64,000 nucleotides of DNA from Serripes groenlandicus (taxonomy: Eukaryota; Mollusca; Bivalvia; Cardiida; Cardiidae): the NCBI GenBank assembly GCA_031761405.1, contig JASEVX010000010.1, positions 8,656,994-8,720,993 of the forward strand, given 5' to 3'. Shown here one piece after another: positions 1-10,253 of the stretch (its first letter is position 1; each line of letters begins with the position of its first letter). Made by a program: the position numbers and the translations under genes. The notes under the pieces were generated by a model, which searched no databases, was not told the DNA's origin, and saw nothing but the letters and a program-made list of their open reading frames with translations.

Positions 1-1600
1 GAAATAAAACCGTGTGAATCGGCTGAAATTGCAGATACAAAACATATTGTTTTGTGTCATTATTATTCAATAATAGATGTATAACTGAGCGTTGCTTAAC
101 GAAAACAAACCTTCATGCATTTGCGAGCGTTAAAGAAACAGATCAGCGTGCAAATCCATACAATTTAATCCGCATCTAGGTGTATATGTAGAACCCTTTG
201 TTATACTTCTGACAAACAGTATACACCTGGCTCATGTGTGATGTATGTGCGGGTAGATCTTAATATACACTTGTCGAAAACATCATAGACAGTAGAAAAC
301 AGCTCAATCTATTATGTACACAACATACCGACTCCAGATAAACGGGGCTATTAGTACTATATTGCGTTAATGCTTTAATACGTGATTTGTAAAAAATATT
401 GATCATGAAATAATTTCTCAACCGGTGTTGCACTTGCAGGAGGCTGACCTGGAAATATGTTTGTTCCATTCTACATGTACTACATCAATCTGCATTTATA
501 ATAGAAGATATATAATATGTATAATCTGTTTAAGAGGCGGGTTTCATTCGTGAAAGCCATAAACAATCGGGTTTCAATTTTCATAGACTTACATACATGT
601 ACATGGATTATGTATAAATGAAAAATACATACGGTACAATACATTACAAGCCAATTTATCACATTTTCAGTTTCGTTTTTCAATTATTTGACCAGATAAA
701 AAACAAACGTTCGTGGCATTTTGAACCAGTGTAGATCTAGATCAATCCGCGTATCTCAGTATGATCTTAACTTCAACCATTGGAGATATAGTTATCAATG
801 CTTTCGAGAAGTTTACGTTTGAATCCAATTACACGATTACATAGACCATGCAGTCTTTTCTCAGATTGAGATCATGGAGAAATGGATCTTATATCAAAAT
901 GATTTGTATAAGATGGCAAGAAGAATCCTGGAATAACTGTTTATGTTGTAATCTAATGAATTCATAAAGCAACAATGATTCTAAATATTGTTTAAACCAT
1001 GGAGAAAACGCAGTTTGATGAAAGCTAGGATCTTGACCAGTTGTTTGGTTTATGCTGTATCCTGTGATTCAGGTTTGATAATTGCACTTTCAACGATACT
1101 TCTGTTTATACGGTGATAACATGTAGTTTTTACTATGAGGTTTTTCTAGCAATATTCAACCCATTATTCATTCTAGGCAACTGACTGTCTGTAAATGTAA
1201 AGGGTATTTATTTCTTTTCAATACAATGTAAAGCCGCCTTGCAGCGGTGGTGTACACTTTTACATGATGCCAACATGATGAAAGATCTGCCTGGTGGTTG
1301 TTATTTATTCTGCATCCAAATCAAGATGTTACATGGTACATGACATATGACATGATGTCGAGTTATGCTATATTATATATATATGGTAATATCATCTTCA
1401 TGAATTTGTGACAAATGAAATCCTGATAAGCTTATGCATTTGTTCAGTCTGGTCAAGGTCGCCCTTGTCCAAGCAGTTTTACATTCTTCCTGAGAGTAAT
1501 TTTGAAAGAAATTTTAAAAGCCAACTTAAGTATGAAATATAAATGAAATCGGTATTGATTGAAAATCTCTATTGGTTGGTTTGGTATTGCATGACACATC
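1..1600. other. AT-rich stretch without recognised features
   Basis: No exon, SINE or MITE copy is recognisable. Reading frames are short and low-complexity. If PEPD continues to the left this is intron. Confidence 0.6.
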
Positions 1601-1608
1601 GACTTGTG

Positions 1609-1790
1609 TTGTCCCAGCTGTCACGAATGCAGAATATTGCAGATATGAATATTTTAATTGACAAAAACACACCTGAACATGTTGTTATCGATTTATACCA
1701 GCTGTCATGAATGCAGAATAATGCAGATCTGAATGTTTTATTTGACAAAACCACACCTGAACATGTTGTTATCTATTTATCCCAACTGCC
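1609..1790. repeat. Two tandem copies of an 84-bp unit
   Basis: The unit beginning CCAGCTGTCA at 1614 recurs at 1698 and runs through CACACCTGAACATGTTGTTA in both copies. A third, shorter start CCCAACTGCC follows. Confidence 0.75.
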
Positions 1791-1794
1791 ATGT

Positions 1795-3040
1795 CTTCCT
1801 CCACTAATGAACCAAGTGTTGTTTGATTATAACAAATTAAAGCAGAATGTTGCGTATCTGAATTTAAATAAGAGAAAATGGTAACAATTATCATCATTTG
1901 TTAAACTGAATTTACTTATACATGTATAACTAGGCCTACTCTGATTGTGATGCAAGTTTGTTGTTGTTATTTGTTAAATGTCATTCAACACTATAGTTAG
2001 ACAGACCGGAGCTTTCGTAGTACTATCCAAACAACCAAGAGTACTAAAGAGTTGGTTTGACTATTGTCAATTGATAATTGGTAGTGCACCGACATGATCT
2101 CGGACACTGATCTCAGATCTTTATGAAGTCGCTATAATCTCAAACCACACAGGTTTGAGGAATTTTGATACATTTGAAATAAGTCCTCGTTAAACGATTA
2201 CTATAAGAAAAGCCGAATCTAAAAATATGCGATTCAATTCCTTCGATATAGTAGATCTAGATTGAATATATTTTCCGGATTTATTCCCAAGTTTGTAAGC
2301 AATCGATGCACCCGACGGCATTCAAATAATCATGTTGATACGTATAATTATTGTTCGCGCAGCACAGGAAATACCAACACCATGTCATACATGTACTTTT
2401 ATTTCAGCACGACCCTAACATCTTGTTCAAAACGCCGTGATTTAAAGTGCACTACCATTCCATGTAGTACTGTTTTACAGGTGAAGTTATACGCTGCATG
2501 ACTTAAAATGTACTCGAACCATTTTGATACAATTAAGGATAACTTTGCTGTAAATGACGTAAATGTTTGAGCGTCGAACATAAATCATGAAAATGACGTC
2601 GACGTCATTTCAGCAATTAGTAACACACGTCTATTATTGACGTCCATTACGGCGTCAATATGTGTCATACGAAGTCCACATATATATCATGCAAAACTAG
2701 ACAGGTTGGACTATATGAACATGTAAAAATCCCAAATTCGAAAATGCTGTCACTATCACTGGTTTTCCCATGGAGTGGCCCATATATTTAGTATTGCGTG
2801 TGGCCAGTTGGTAGTTCGGTATAATTCTGCTCCTCTTCACTCATTCTATCCCGCGAAACCCTTAAGGTGTCGCCTATCTAGTATCAATTTCAGGCTCTTT
2901 GTGAATGCTGCTGAAGATATTGCAGGAAAATGAGGAAAATGACAGCAATTAAGGAGTTGTTGTTAGCTCTGGTGACAATCTCGAGTGAACATTTGATATA
3001 GACATCAGGAACATTTGTGGCAAATTATTTTCAAATCAAA
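1795..3040. other. Largely unique sequence, no gene seen
   Basis: No coding exon was recognised on either strand. The stretch contains the CRE-like palindrome listed separately. Confidence 0.5.
2591..2610. promoter_or_regulatory. Perfect 20-bp palindrome with overlapping CRE-like sites
   Basis: AAATGACGTCGACGTCATTT is exactly self-complementary and contains two overlapping TGACGTC half-palindromes of CREB/ATF type. Further TGACGT motifs lie at about 2554 and 2639. Function is inference. Confidence 0.35.
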
Positions 3041-3043
3041 CAA

Positions 3044-3135
3044 TTGATTGATTGATTTGGGTTTAACGCTGTTTTTAACAATTTCTCAGTTATATCACGG
3101 CGGCCAGTTCACCTACTCAAGCATTCTGATGCCAC
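3044..3135 (-). repeat. SINE family A, 3' fragment
   Basis: The reverse complement carries the SINE tail: a GTGATATAACTGAGAAATTG-like stretch followed by AACAGCGTTAAACCCAAATC. Confidence 0.7.
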
Positions 3136-3179
3136 AGCAACCAATTGTCTGTAAAATTACTACTAAACTGGCCTAGCTG

Positions 3180-3262
3180 GGTTTCTTCTTTTGTCACTAT
3201 GCTTTCAAAAAGCCGTCTGCTGCAGAGGCGTCAGAAAGCGTCTATATGAGGGAAAGGGTTAA
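3180..3262 (+). mobile_element. MITE A, 3' fragment
   Basis: Only the right arm remains, from TTCTTCTTTTGTCACTATGC to GAGGGAAAGGGTTAA. Confidence 0.85.
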
Positions 3263-3464
3263 AAACGTGTTATAAAAAAAAAAATGAAAAACCTGTGTAC
3301 ATAAAAGTCTATTAGTGCCACAATTTTTTCAAAAGTTATATACTGCAGAGGTGTTAGAAAGCATTTATACATAGGAAAGGGACAAAAATGATCCAGAAAA
3401 AATGTGTGTTCAATCAAATATCATTTCAACTTTCAAACTAAAAAACGCTATTTCAAAAACTTAC

Positions 3465-3512
3465 CATCGTCAGCAAAACTGAAGGATTTTTGTCTTTAAG
3501 GACTTGGCAAAT
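3465..3512 (-). CDS. PEPD: PEPD coding exon 5
   Basis: A 48-base, phase-0 exon encoding [16 protein letters not shown], matching the VLLTL strand of prolidases. The acceptor is TTGAACAG and the donor ATG/GTAAGT. It is the last PEPD exon found in the window. Confidence 0.92.
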
Positions 3513-6500
3513 CTGTTCAAAAACATAAATGTTTAAAAATTAGAATTCATAGAAGAAACAACCAGACATTATTGAGATATATATCTTGTTCATCCTTTTC
3601 CCAGATACAACAATTCAGCTACAGACTAGAAAATTATGACAAACACTACCAACTTCATTGAAGTTAATCTTATTGAAATTCAATAAGATTTCATGGATGT
3701 ACATCTTTATCTACGCTTGTCATTAATATGCTTAGGTTGTTTTTTTCTGGAGCACAGGTGATATATTGATTCTTCTCACACTCCAGTCCTGTTTTAACTC
3801 TTTCCCACAGACAACAACTCTGCGGCAGATGACATTCAGAACAGCTAGGTAAAAAAGCAATTATCTTTATAAATGAAAGGATAATTTTTAATAGAGTTGA
3901 CGACGACGCCAGGGTCATGACAATAGCTCTCGTTTTTTCAAAAGTCTAGCTAAAAACAATAATCCTTTCACACCTGCAGATACATTTTGATGCATATTGA
4001 ATCAGAAGACTTTTGAAAACATTGTGTCAAGAGAAGTAATTGCTCATAATGAGAAACTTCTCCATTTGCCAAAAAGGGTTTAAACTTTATTTTAGAATAA
4101 CACTTTCATTTATGCAAACTTTCCATATTTGTGCCTTTATGTTTTTAATTGCATCTGTTGGTGATTTATTGTAATATGGAAAGTGTCAATAACAGAGTTA
4201 AGGTATGTTTAAAGACGATTTTTAAACCAATCTCCTTTAACCCTTTCCCACTTTTAGATCATTTTGACGTATCTGCAGCAGACAAGTTTTGAAAACATTG
4301 CGACAAAATGAGAAAATGCTCAAAATGAGCAATTTCACCTTTTTGCCTTCATGTTTTCAACTTTTTTCATTAATTATTCTTTCATTTATAGAAATATTGC
4401 ATGTTTTTACATGATTGTTTTCAAAGTCGTCTGCTGCAGATTTGTTGTATGTGGGAAAGGGTTAAACCAGACCTAAAAAGATCTGATGACTGCTGAAAAC
4501 AGGATATCTCGGATAGAATTTGACTACAGCCAATGAAACAAGTAAGATAACCAATACATTGTATATATAAAAGAAATAAAGAAGTAGTGAATGTCTAGTT
4601 TTTCGACTGTATAGACCAGAGTTCTGGATGTATCATGCCATTCCATTGGACAAAAATCTGAGCATGTGCTCATGAACCTTTAACCCTTTCCCTCATACAG
4701 CAATTCTGCAGCAGATGACTTTGAACATATTTCCTCAAAAAATAGAAAATCTTTATAACTGAATGGATAACCTATGACTAAAAGAGGAAAACATTGTGGC
4801 AAAAGGAGAAATTGCTTGTTTTGAGCAATTTCTTCTTTTGTCACTATGTTTTCAAAAAGGCCATCTGCTGCAGAGGCGTCAGAAAGCGTCTATATGAGGG
4901 AAAGGGTTAAAGGTCTATTCAATAACTTTAATTTAATTTATAGATATTTTTAATATAATTCATGTACCAAGACGTTTTAACCCTTTCCCACCTGCAGACG
5001 CAATAGCAGCAGACGACTTTTGAAAATATTTTGGCCAAAGGTGAAATTGCTCATGATGAGCAATTTCTACTTCGGCCACAATGTTTTCAACTTTATTTAA
5101 CAATTAAGATATGTTTTATGGAGATTTTTCAGGTGTTTGTCACTATGCTTTCATTCAAAGTCGTCTGCTGCAGATTTGTTGTATGTGGGAAAGGGTTAAC
5201 AAGTTGTCTGATGTAGATTTGTTATATAAATGTATATAGAAATATATATATAAAAATCATAATTTACCTCTGTAAGAAAAACACATTCATCTACTTCATA
5301 GCGTGATTTAAAGACACTCTCTGTAAGCAACCTGTAAATGTATATGGTCCATATTGTTAAATGTCAATACAAGTTATCATTTTAAATCAGATACAACCTT
5401 TTATTATAATTAATTAACAAATATTTATTATCTGTTGCAGGTTTATAGAAAGGGTTAAAAAGGTGTAGACAATATATATATTTTTAGGACCTGATTAAAC
5501 TGCACAGGAGGATATTGGTTTAGTTGTAGATTTCATATTTTAAGCTTCTCAGATTGACTTTTGTCACCTGAATCTGAATCATCAGATAGATCACTCTTTG
5601 CTTTTTTTTGGTTGGCCATGTTAGTTTTGATAGTTTCATCAGTGATGTATCTTTCCCTCATATAGACGCTTTCTGACGAGCAATTTCTCCTTTTGTCACA
5701 ATGTTTTCCACTTTTAGTCATAGGTTATCCATTCAATTATAGATATTTTCTATTTTTTGTCAAAATATGTTCAAAGTCGTCTGCTGCAGAATTGTCGTAC
5801 GAGGGAAAGGGTTAATACAACAAATATTTTTGAAAATATCTCTGCACAATAATGAAAAAGCGCTATAAATGAAAATATATAATTTACAAGTATTTATTAT
5901 CTGTTTCAGATTTGTAGTATATGGGGAAAGGGTTAAGAATGTATGAAGAAGCAATCATCCTACTTTCCCATCCACACGGCATATGATTCAGGCAGTTTTG
6001 GAGGAAAGAGGATGGCCTTTCCCGTATCCACTTCTATAGCCCCGTAACAGTCTGGCTCCTCAACACCAAACGCCCAGTGGAAAAAGGACTCCTACAATTG
6101 TAATTACCAAATTTATTATATATGTGTACATTATCCAGCGCAAATACATGCAGATTGTCATGCACAGTTCAGACATGACAGATTAAATTTCCATATTCCA
6201 CCTACATCATAAGTGTAATACGGAATTGTGATGTCAGATAGTGTGCGGACTATTTTCAGCGAGGTTCCTGTTTTGAACCTGCGATACGTAGTAAAATATG
6301 CAGACAACCAGTTCTATTTATGAAAATCTTTTCTATTTTATGTTTCGAAAACCCAGCGTCAAATTTAATAAAAACCAGCAAATAAAGATTGTGTTGTTTT
6401 TTCTCCCACAAAACAATGGAAATTTAATTTGATGATGTTATTGGGCGGGACCTACATATTAGAATACTTTCTAGGGGCTTGGCCTAAGTATTGTAGTAAA

Positions 6501-9292
6501 TATTCATCCGCCATTCATCTTTTTATTTCACGATTACAAAATTGTTTTCCCAATAAAAAATAAATTGAATCTGTATATTTGTTACTTTTTTCGCTCTTCA
6601 TAGATTGTAGGTATATAATGAAACAAATATTACGTATATATTACACACTCACACACATCTAGTCACATCACAGGGTGATGTAGATGACTTTTGAAAACAT
6701 TGAGGCAAAAGGAGAAGTTACCAACAATGGTCTCAATTCTCTTCAGTAATTACAATTTCCTAAAAACATGATTTTCAATATGTTTGAAGACTTTTTTTCA
6801 GACATATGCTGCAGAATTATTGCATACATGTGAATGAAATAAAAATTATTTTATATAGCCTAATTGAAAACATCTTGAAAAAGGTGAAAGTGTTTTAAAA
6901 CCTGAAAAACAACTTTAACCCTTTCCCTCATACGACAATTCGACAGCAGACGACTTTGAACACATTTTGTCAAAACATAGAAAATCTCCATAATTGAATG
7001 GATAATCTATGACGAAAAGTGGAAAACATTGTGGCAAAAGGAGAAATTGCACGTTTTGTGCAATATCTTCTTTTGTCACTATGTTTTCAAAAAGCTGTCT
7101 GCTGCAGAGGCGTCAGAACGTGTCTATATGAGGGAAAGGGTTAATACACACCTGTCTGAAGATTGGTTCATTATCGGAGCAATTTCTGGTTGTCGCTTCG
7201 CCTCCTTGTAAAACAACCACAGAGCCAGCTGGTACATCCTTGTTGGCCCTCAGTCTCTCACAGAGTCTGTCTCTGTTCTCTTTGAACATGCCCATTGGAA
7301 CCTCCATTGTGTGAGATCCACGGCTGAAAGCTGGCCTATCAAAAGCAAATTGTGGGTTTAATTTAAATTAAACATAACACGGTTTTAGATATTAACCCTT
7401 TCCCTTTTAAAGATGCTTTCTTACGCCTATGCAGCAGACAGCTTTTTGAAAACAAAGTGACAAAAGAAGAAATTGCTCGAAATGAGCAATTAATCCTTTT
7501 GTCACGATGTTTTCCACTTTTAGTCATAGGTTATCCATTCAATTATAGAGATTTTCTCTTTTTTGACAAAATATGTTCAAAGTCGTCTGCTGCAGAATTG
7601 TTGTATGAGGGAAAGGGTCAAAGGTGTTTTTCAGGTTTTAAAACACTTTCACCTTTTTCAAGATGTTTTCAATTAGACTGTATAAAATAATTTTTATTTC
7701 ATTCACAGAAATGTTTCCATAATTTGCATTGAAGAACTGTTGACTATATAGATAGGAAAGGGTTAAACAAAAACTATTAATGTAGTGCTCAAGAAAAGGT
7801 GTTTTGTTTTCACATTGACACATCAGTCATAATCATAATTGCCATTGAGGGATCTCGTTATTACCCTTTTTTTATTCTTTGCCTTCGATTTGAGCCTAAG
7901 TAGCCCAGTCAGTAGTGACATGGGCTGTCAATCCAGGGGTTGTGAAATCAAATCCAGGCTCGGCCAACAGTCTTTCTGATATTTAATAAAAATCAATGCA
8001 ACAAGCGTCATTCATTTTCCACCCATTGGCAAACAGCCAGTTACTTGGGAAGTTTATTGTGTGGATAACTGGTGTGGGAAAACCAGGATCACATTAGTAG
8101 GTGAACTGGCCGCAGTGATATGACTGAAAAATTGTTGAAAAAAGCGTAAAACCCAATTCAATCAATACCACAACTTAGGGTTTGATTACAAAAGGCATTT
8201 TATCTGACTGATTGTTTAGTGCTTTATGCCACTTTAATACATTTTCAGTTATATCACAGCGTTTTCTGGGTAAGTTACCAATACTGTACATAAAATATTA
8301 GCATTGAGCTTTGAATAACATATTTAATCTCAATGTTAACGCTTTAACAAATACAACACATTTGCAGCAGAGACAAGTTTGAAACATCCGGGCAAACATT
8401 TAGAAAATCTCTGTTAATGATAGAACTGTATATTAATGAATAAATAGAATTTAAAACATTTTGGCAATAGAAGAATTTACTACTTTTGCCACAACGTTTT
8501 TAATAGTTGTCAGTTACTGATTCAACAAAATGCATCTGCAAGCGGGAAAGGGTTAAAGCACAGCGGATCATTTAAGAGCAATTTCTTCTTTTTCAATTAT
8601 GCATTCAAAAGTGTCAAAATGTGTCTGCAAGTGAGGAAACTATCTGCTTGATTTTAGAAAACTAGACTTGATATATGCAACTGCTTTTTTGACGCCTCTG
8701 AAGCAGACGACTTTTGGAATCATTGTGGAAAAAGAAGAAACAGCTCATAATGAGCAATTTCTCCATTTGCCACAAGGATTTAAAGCAGACGACTTTTGAG
8801 ATCATTGTGGGAAAAAAAGAAACAGCTCATAATGTGCTATTTCTCCATTTGCCAAAATGATTTGAATTCTATTCAATAGTTGTTCATTCATTTATAGAGT
8901 TTTTCCATAATTTTGCCTAGATGATTTCAAAGTCGTCTGCTACAAGATATATGTTGACGGTTCCGATGCAATACATGTAACGTAACGTAGAAATATGTGT
9001 GCAAAATGAGAAATTGAGTATTATCATCTGCTAGAAAGGTGAACAATATATATAGTTTGTTTTGGTTCCAATTGGATCAGCATAAACATGCCGCACAGAC
9101 ACTTCACTCCTCCTGTGGATGTTCTGTTTCAGGTTCTTACTCTATACCTCTATCACCCTGAGACTGAATGTGTCTGTCCGGATCAGTCTGCGCAGGCTGA
9201 TCTGGATCGATACATTACGCAGATGCCATAATGTTGGTTTTCTCGCGAAACGGCTCCTTTATCAATACGTACTGTACCCTTCCTGATGCCAT
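3465..9292 (-). CDS. PEPD: Xaa-Pro dipeptidase (prolidase), N-terminal part, 5 exons
   Basis: Prolidase is a cytosolic, metal-dependent M24 peptidase that splits dipeptides with C-terminal proline or hydroxyproline, chiefly in collagen breakdown. Five exons join in frame on the minus strand: 9292-9273, 7335-7152, 6091-5964, 5331-5268 and 3512-3465, giving about 148 residues. The product follows vertebrate PEPD closely: [59 protein letters not shown] and NPSVLLTM. All lie in the N-terminal creatinase-like domain. The metal-binding M24 domain is not in the window. I searched 1-3464 on the minus strand for the next expected block (a NTDSG-type motif) and did not find it, so the gene should continue to the left of base 1. 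Intron phases agree at every junction. NUDT19 lies head to head upstream. Confidence 0.93.
3895..3956 (+). repeat. 3' end of a tandem-cored (HINE-like) element
   Basis: It ends CTAGCTAAAAAC after a GACGACGACGCCAGGGTCAT tail. The same tail is at 17799-17850. Confidence 0.55.
4237..4465 (-). mobile_element. MITE A, older subtype
   Basis: TTAA-CCCTTTCCCACTT to GTGGGAAAGGGTTAA. The central AATGCTCAAAATGAGCAATT palindrome is present. Arms are diverged from the commoner CCCTCATA subtype. Confidence 0.85.
4680..4910 (+). mobile_element. MITE A, full length (reference copy)
   Basis: This copy shows the family plan. TTAA is followed by CCCTTTCCCTCATA and a left arm with CTGCAGCAGATGACTTTGAA; a middle segment TGGATAACCTATGACTAAAA follows. 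Next are a palindrome with GAAATTGCT and AGCAATTTC halves and a right arm CATCTGCTGCAGAGGCGTCA, ending GAGGGAAAGGG-TTAA. The CTGCAGCAGA blocks of the two arms are inverted repeats. No open frame is conserved. TTAA target sites plus CCC termini are the hallmarks of piggyBac-type transposons, so this is inferred to be a non-autonomous piggyBac-like MITE. Confidence 0.85.
4977..5199 (-). mobile_element. MITE A, older subtype
   Basis: TTAA at both ends; termini CCCTTTCCCACCTGCAGA and GTATGTGGGAAAGGG. The palindrome AATTGCTCATGATGAGCAAT is perfect. Confidence 0.87.
5268..5331 (-). CDS. PEPD: PEPD coding exon 4
   Basis: It encodes [20 protein letters not shown] plus E, equivalent to the segment around YAVDDVQYVDE in human PEPD. 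The start is set by the acceptor TTTACAG at 5332, which keeps phase 2. A second TTACAG eight bases downstream would shift the frame and meet a stop, so it is not the coding choice. Confidence 0.9.
5649..5815 (-). mobile_element. MITE A with internal deletion
   Basis: The left side jumps from GACGCTTTCTGACG directly to GAGCAATTTCTCC, removing one palindrome arm. The right end is intact. Confidence 0.8.
5878..5936 (-). mobile_element. MITE A, terminal relic
   Basis: Only the end ATTTGTAGTATATGGGGAAA plus GGGTTAA remains, 27 bases from the PEPD exon 3 donor. Confidence 0.6.
5964..6091 (-). CDS. PEPD: PEPD coding exon 3
   Basis: It encodes [20 protein letters not shown], then [20 protein letters not shown] and GK, nearly identical to the prolidase block in other animals. 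The donor is AAA/GTAGGA in phase 2. Confidence 0.96.
6915..7144 (+). mobile_element. MITE A, full length, abutting a PEPD splice donor
   Basis: Both TTAA sites are intact. The right TTAA (7141-7144) starts only 8 bases inside the PEPD intron that begins at 7151. Confidence 0.92.
7152..7335 (-). CDS. PEPD: PEPD coding exon 2
   Basis: The acceptor GATAG precedes the exon and the donor CAG/GTGTGT follows it. It encodes [17 protein letters not shown], then [10 protein letters not shown] and [12 protein letters not shown], ending EPIFRQ. A MITE A copy begins at intron base 8, so the donor side of this intron is almost entirely transposon. Confidence 0.95.
7392..7621 (-). mobile_element. MITE A, full length
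   Basis: The left TTAA is intact; the right one has mutated to TCAA. Confidence 0.9.
7890..8166 (+). repeat. SINE family A, near full length
   Basis: The tRNA-like head has TAGCCCAGTCAGTAGTGACA (A-box region) and a decayed B box. The body runs to the tail GACTGAAAAATTGTTGAAAA and ACCCAATTCAATCAA. Confidence 0.8.
8197..8290 (-). repeat. SINE family C, 3' part
   Basis: GATTGTTTAGTGCTTTATGC to CAGCGTTTTCTGGGTAAGTT matches the copies at 18218 and 29375. Confidence 0.6.
8340..8960. mobile_element. Decayed MITE A relics
   Basis: At least three old copies are recognisable by CTGCAGCAG-like arms, AATGAGCAATTTCTCCATTT and GCGGGAAAGGGTTAA (about 8556), but borders are blurred. Confidence 0.55.
9062..9264 (-). 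repeat. Long-TIR repeat N, truncated copy
   Basis: It carries GATCAGTCTGCGCAGGCTGA, the GCAGATGCCATAATGTTGGT segment and the terminus TTTTCTCGCGAAACGGCTCC. It ends 8 bases from the PEPD exon 1 donor. Confidence 0.65.
9273..9292 (-). CDS. PEPD: PEPD coding exon 1 (start codon)
   Basis: This 20-base exon encodes MASGRV plus two bases and is followed by a strong donor, GTACGT. Joining it to exon 2 (phase 2) gives [20 protein letters not shown], which aligns without gaps to the start of vertebrate prolidases in both length and the P-x-F and V-P positions. The exon is inferred from phase, donor strength and this fit. A different first exon is possible. Confidence 0.65.
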
Positions 9293-9518
9293 TATCTATG
9301 TTGTTTTACTGCTTTTTGATCAGGAAAATGAAAATAAACTGCCGGTATGAAACGGTCTGCAGACTTTGAACCTGTCAAACTCCTTCTTCCAAGTTACAAA
9401 GACGCTTTTGAGAACACCAGTTACATTCCAAGCGTTTCATTGAATTGTATGATCAAAACAACTCTCATTTAAGAGCTTGGTATCTTTAGATAAGTTGAAA
9501 ATTAGAACGTTTGTAAAG
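9293..9518. promoter_or_regulatory. Short intergenic region, probable bidirectional promoter
   Basis: The PEPD start codon (minus strand, 9292) and the NUDT19 start codon (plus strand, 9519) are separated by only these 226 bases. Both 5' untranslated regions and both promoters must therefore lie here unless a non-coding first exon exists. It is one of the few stretches without a recognisable MITE. No TATA box stands out. The long-TIR repeat N ends at 9264, just beyond PEPD exon 1. Confidence 0.6.
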
Positions 9519-10253
9519 ATGTCATCTACATTGAAATACTGGAAAGAGGCTGCAACTCTACTTTTAGTTGCAAAAACTCGAGTACCGTCTGTATCAAAAT
9601 TTCAGACGACAAATTATGAAGTTCTCATGCTAAAGAGGAGTGGAAAATCCAAATTCATGCCCAAACTGCATGTGTTTCCCGGGGGCATGTCAGATGATTC
9701 TGATTTCTCCCCGAAATGGTTGGATTTGTATAATCTTGCGGGTAAAGATGTTGTCAATAATCTTGATGACTTCCTAAAAAGAGGAGGTCAAGGTGCCTTC
9801 ATGTTCAGTCGGAAAAGACCAGAAGAGTTTTCTAAAATTCCAAGTGAGTTAGCTTTTAGAATTTGTGCTATCAGGGAGACGTTTGAAGAATCTGGGATCT
9901 TGATTGTAAGAGACATAAATAACGTAAACAATGGCAAACTTGATTCTGCTGCTCATCCATTGTCGGGTAAATCGTCGGTTTTATCGGACTCGGTTCTAAT
10001 GCCATGGAGAGAGAAAGTTGACAAAGACGCGTCACAGTTTATCAAAATGTGTGAAGAACTGAAGGTGGTTCCCGACGTCTGGTCACTCTATGAATGGTCA
10101 AACTGGCTGACCCCCATTATTCCTTCCGTTCAAGAAAAGCAGAAAGGTTCACAGAAGACAAGGGGACGACGATATGACACAGCATTCTATGTATGTGTTC
10201 TGGATTACATTCCTAATGCCATACATGATGATAAAGAGACAACTGAACTAGAG
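9519..10253 (+). CDS. NUDT19: NUDT19 exon 1
   Basis: It encodes residues 1-245, from MSSTLKYWKEAATLLLVAKT to TTELE, and carries the whole Nudix core. The donor is GAG/GTAATG, phase 0. The reading frame stays open past the donor to 10304, but the homologous continuation is in exon 2. Confidence 0.95.

Noticed and set aside
1..3464. Next PEPD exon (RGxNTDSG block)
   Set aside because: Searched on the minus strand for the motif and for plausible splice-bounded frames; none found.
5268..5326. Alternative PEPD exon 4 acceptor (TTACAG ending at 5324)
   Set aside because: It would break the frame and lose three residues that align with other prolidases.
9477..9518. Earlier NUDT19 start
   Set aside because: The codon at 9477 is TTG. 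The first in-frame ATG is at 9519 and matches the family's N-terminus MSS.
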